Below, piece by piece: positions 6,304 through 8,530 of a DNA stretch of 8,530 nucleotides. The first letter of the stretch is position 1. Each line of letters starts with the position of its first letter. Source of the DNA: Desulfobacteraceae bacterium (GTDB lineage Bacteria; Desulfobacterota; Desulfobacteria; Desulfobacterales; UBA11574); NCBI GenBank assembly GCA_029857875.1, contig JAOUGB010000072.1, positions 1 through 8,530 of the forward strand. Direction: 5' to 3'. The notes beneath the pieces are model-generated. The model searched no databases. It saw only the letters and a program-made list of their open reading frames with translations, and was not told where the DNA came from. Made by a program: the position numbers and the translations under genes.

Positions 6304-8530
6304 CTATTCAAATTCAGGTTTGATTTCTTCCACATAGTAGCATTCAATGATATCGCCAAGTTTGACATCATTATAATTTTTAATGCCAATTCCGCATTCA
6401 TAACCGCTTTGGGCCTCTTTTACATCGTCTTTGAAATGACGAAGAGAAGAAATCTTTCCCTCAAAAACAACAACCCAGTCTCTAAGGATGCGTGCGAACT
6501 GGCCCCGTTCTATCTTGCCTTCGGTTACATAACAGCCCGCTATGGCACCGACTTTAGGGACATGAAACACTTCTCTTACTTCAGCTCTGCCAAGAGTCCG
6601 TTCTTCAAAGGTAGATGACATCATACCGACGATAGCATTTTTGACGTCATTGATCACATTGTAAATAATATTATAGAAACGTATATCGACATTTTCTTCA
6701 TGGGCAAGCATTTGAATTTTAGAGCTGGGACGTATATTAAAGCCTAAGATGATCGCGTTCGACACGGCAGCAAGAGAGATATCCGATTCATTCAAGGCCC
6801 CCGTTGCCGAATGGATGACACTGATCCTGACTTCTTCATTGGAAAGCTTGGTCAAAGAATCAGTAAGGGCTTCGATGGAACCGTGCACATCGGCCTTTAT
6901 AATGAGGTTCAGATCTTTAACCTCATTTTGCTGCAACTTTTCATAAAGCTTTTCAAGGCTTAACCTGCTAGTTTTAGCAAGTTCTTTTGACCGCTGTTTC
7001 TGAATTCGATGCGAACTGACCTGTCTAGCATCCTTCTCGTCCGCTAATGCAATAAGTTCATCTCCTGCATTGGGCACACCGGAAAGACCGACAATCTCCA
7101 CCGGGGTTGAGGGCGCTGCAGATGTTACATGTCGTCCCCTATCGTTCAGTAATGCCCGTACTTTACCATAGTGTACACCGCAGACCACTGGATCGTGAAT
7201 TCTAAGGGTTCCTTCATTAACCAGGACCGTTGCCACAGGGCCTCTACCTGAATCCAGCTTGGCCTCAATGACATGTCCTGCGGCGAGTTTGTCCGGATTG
7301 GCTTTAAGTTCCAGCAGTTCAGCCTGCAAAAGTATCATTTCAAGCAAATCATCTATTCCTCGGTTCTCTTTTGCAGAGACCTGTACAAAGATGGTATCGC
7401 CACCCCAGTCTTCAGGCACAACGCCTACGTCGGCAAGCTCTCGCTGAACGCGATCAGGGGCTGCATCCGGCTTGTCTATTTTGTTAATTGCTACGATAAT
7501 AGGAACTTCTGCGGCCTTGGAGTGGTTTATCGCCTCGATGGTTTGAGGCATAACACCGTCATCAGCGGCAACGACCAGAATAACCAAATCGGTAACTTTA
7601 GCACCACGGGAACGCATTTCGGTAAAGGCTTCATGGCCCGGAGTATCCAAAAAGACGATTTGTCCTTTGTCCGTTGTTACATTATAGGCGCCAATGTGTT
7701 GTGTAATACCCCCTGCTTCATTTTCCGTGACTTTGGTTTTCCTTATCACATCAAGCAGTGATGTTTTCCCATGATCGACATGCCCCATTATGGTCACCAC
7801 CGGAGGCCTTGAGATGAGTTTGTCCGGATCATCCTTTTGTACCTTTAAGACCGTCTCTTCCTCAAAGGAGGCTTTTTCAAGTTCATATTCAAATTCTGCG
7901 GCAACGAGAACGGCGGTATCAAAGTCTATCACTTGATTCACCGTTGCCATGACACCCAAGTCCATTAATTTCTTTATCATTTCACTGGCCTTTATCCCCA
8001 TTCGTTTTGCCAGATCAGACAGGGCGATGGCATCATCGATTTTTATTCTGCGTTTAATAGCTTTGGGTACGGTAATCAACGGCTTTTGTGTAGCAATCGC
8101 CGCTTTACCTTTAGCTGCCTTTCGTCCCTTTCGAGCTCGATGCCCTTTGGCATAAAGGTCCGCTCCCTCAACAACTTCCTTTTTCCGAAAGGAAATTTTC
8201 TTTTTGAAAAACTTTCTGTCCGTCACCCCTTCATCAGGTTTTTTTACCCATTTTTTCTTCTCTTTCTTAATTTCTTTTATAGGCTCATCTTTCGGAATCG
8301 CTTTGCGTTCCGGTTTGGTTGTAAGTTTCGCTTCGAGTGTGGAAACAAGGTCTTTTTCGATCTCGGGCTCTTTTTCCTTGGGGGGAGGTGTTACAGGCAG
8401 TTTTATTATCTTTGCCGGCGTATCTTTTTTACGTTTTTTGGTGACTTTTTTGGGTTTGAATTTCTTTAGAGCAGCGGGTTTTTCAAGTTTTTTTATGACC
8501 GGCTTTTCTGCTTCAGGTTTTTCTTTGGGA
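6304..8530 (-). CDS. infB: Translation initiation factor IF-2, C-terminal 741 residues (N-terminus beyond the right edge)
   Basis: IF-2 is the GTPase that places fMet-tRNA on the 30S subunit and promotes subunit joining. The frame is open from base 8529 to the stop at 6304. In window numbering, residues 1 to about 125 are a Lys/Glu/Pro-rich linker, and residues 164-216 form an IF2_N domain ([19 protein letters not shown]). The GTPase domain has GHVDHGKT (249-256, bases 7785-7762), [10 protein letters not shown] (273-282), DTPGH (295-299), NKID (349-352) and SAK (385-387). The C-terminal domains follow, including the fMet-tRNA-binding region with [16 protein letters not shown], ending EIKPEFE. 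The GTG at 8226 is only an internal Val codon, since the coding frame continues upstream through typical linker sequence. One oddity is RDWVVVFEG (codon 6475-6477), where Trp replaces the usual Gly or Asn. The gene leads the visible transcript; rimP and nusA would be expected upstream of it. Confidence 0.97.
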   Translation of the reverse strand, partial: PKEKPEAEKPVIKKLEKPAALKKFKPKKVTKKRKKDTPAKIIKLPVTPPPKEKEPEIEKDLVSTLEAKLTTKPERKAIPKDEPIKEIKKEKKKWVKKPDEGVTDRKFFKKKISFRKKEVVEGADLYAKGHRARKGRKAAKGKAAIATQKPLITVPKAIKRRIKIDDAIALSDLAKRMGIKASEMIKKLMDLGVMATVNQVIDFDTAVLVAAEFEYELEKASFEEETVLKVQKDDPDKLISRPPVVTIMGHVDHGKTSLLDVIRKTKVTENEAGGITQHIGAYNVTTDKGQIVFLDTPGHEAFTEMRSRGAKVTDLVILVVAADDGVMPQTIEAINHSKAAEVPIIVAINKIDKPDAAPDRVQRELADVGVVPEDWGGDTIFVQVSAKENRGIDDLLEMILLQAELLELKANPDKLAAGHVIEAKLDSGRGPVATVLVNEGTLRIHDPVVCGVHYGKVRALLNDRGRHVTSAAPSTPVEIVGLSGVPNAGDELIALADEKDARQVSSHRIQKQRSKELAKTSRLSLEKLYEKLQQNEVKDLNLIIKADVHGSIEALTDSLTKLSNEEVRISVIHSATGALNESDISLAAVSNAIILGFNIRPSSKIQMLAHEENVDIRFYNIIYNVINDVKNAIVGMMSSTFEERTLGRAEVREVFHVPKVGAIAGCYVTEGKIERGQFARILRDWVVVFEGKISSLRHFKDDVKEAQSGYECGIGIKNYNDVKLGDIIECYYVEEIKPEFE

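Noticed and set aside
7273..7761. Plus-strand open frame opposite the IF-2 GTPase domain
   Set aside because: It is antisense to strongly conserved G-domain codons, has no recognisable motif and no ribosome binding site context; it is a shadow of infB.
8086..8469. Plus-strand Phe/Leu-rich frame resembling a membrane protein
   Set aside because: It is the complement of the Lys/Glu-rich IF-2 linker (AAA and GAA codons read as TTT and TTC), so the hydrophobicity is an artefact.

Overview
This window is one compact, single-direction block of bacterial information-processing genes. Every convincing gene lies on the minus strand, so transcription runs from high to low coordinates. In transcription order they are: infB (3' portion, its 5' end lies beyond base 8530), a DUF503/YlxP-family gene, rbfA, an NrnA-like DHH/DHHA1 phosphoesterase gene, truB, rpsO, a candidate 52-codon ORF, pnp, and the start of an M16B zinc peptidase gene that runs off base 1. 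This is the classical infB-rbfA-truB-rpsO-pnp cluster of bacteria. The YlxP and DHH phosphoesterase genes inside it, the M16 peptidase directly after pnp and a moderate base composition suggest Desulfobacterota (former Deltaproteobacteria), possibly a Desulfobacterales-type sulfate reducer. That placement is inferred from gene order and protein style, not measured.

Layout: 6304-8530 holds IF-2, including a Lys/Glu/Pro-rich linker at the right edge. 6153-6303 is a 151-base gap with a GC-rich hairpin and two adjacent perfect dyads. 4542-6152 holds ylxP, rbfA and nrnA, tightly coupled by a 4-base and a 26-base overlap. 3611-4534 is truB. 3299-3568 is rpsO, starting at TTG. 2978-3298 is the longest non-obvious stretch and contains a possible 52-aa ORF that ends in the pnp Shine-Dalgarno. 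894-2977 is pnp, interrupted by one frameshift near 2306-2318. 1-886 is the N-terminal 295 residues of an M16 peptidase.

Together the genes serve translation initiation (IF-2), 30S maturation (RbfA, S15), tRNA modification (TruB), RNA decay (PNPase) and the final hydrolysis of very short RNAs (NrnA-like). PNPase trims RNA to short oligomers, and a nano-RNase clears the remaining di- to tetranucleotides. The main oddities are the frameshift in an otherwise well-conserved pnp, the unannotated small ORF before it, and the dyads between infB and ylxP. I see no defence system, mobile element, CRISPR array, tRNA or rRNA, and no convincing novel multi-gene system.
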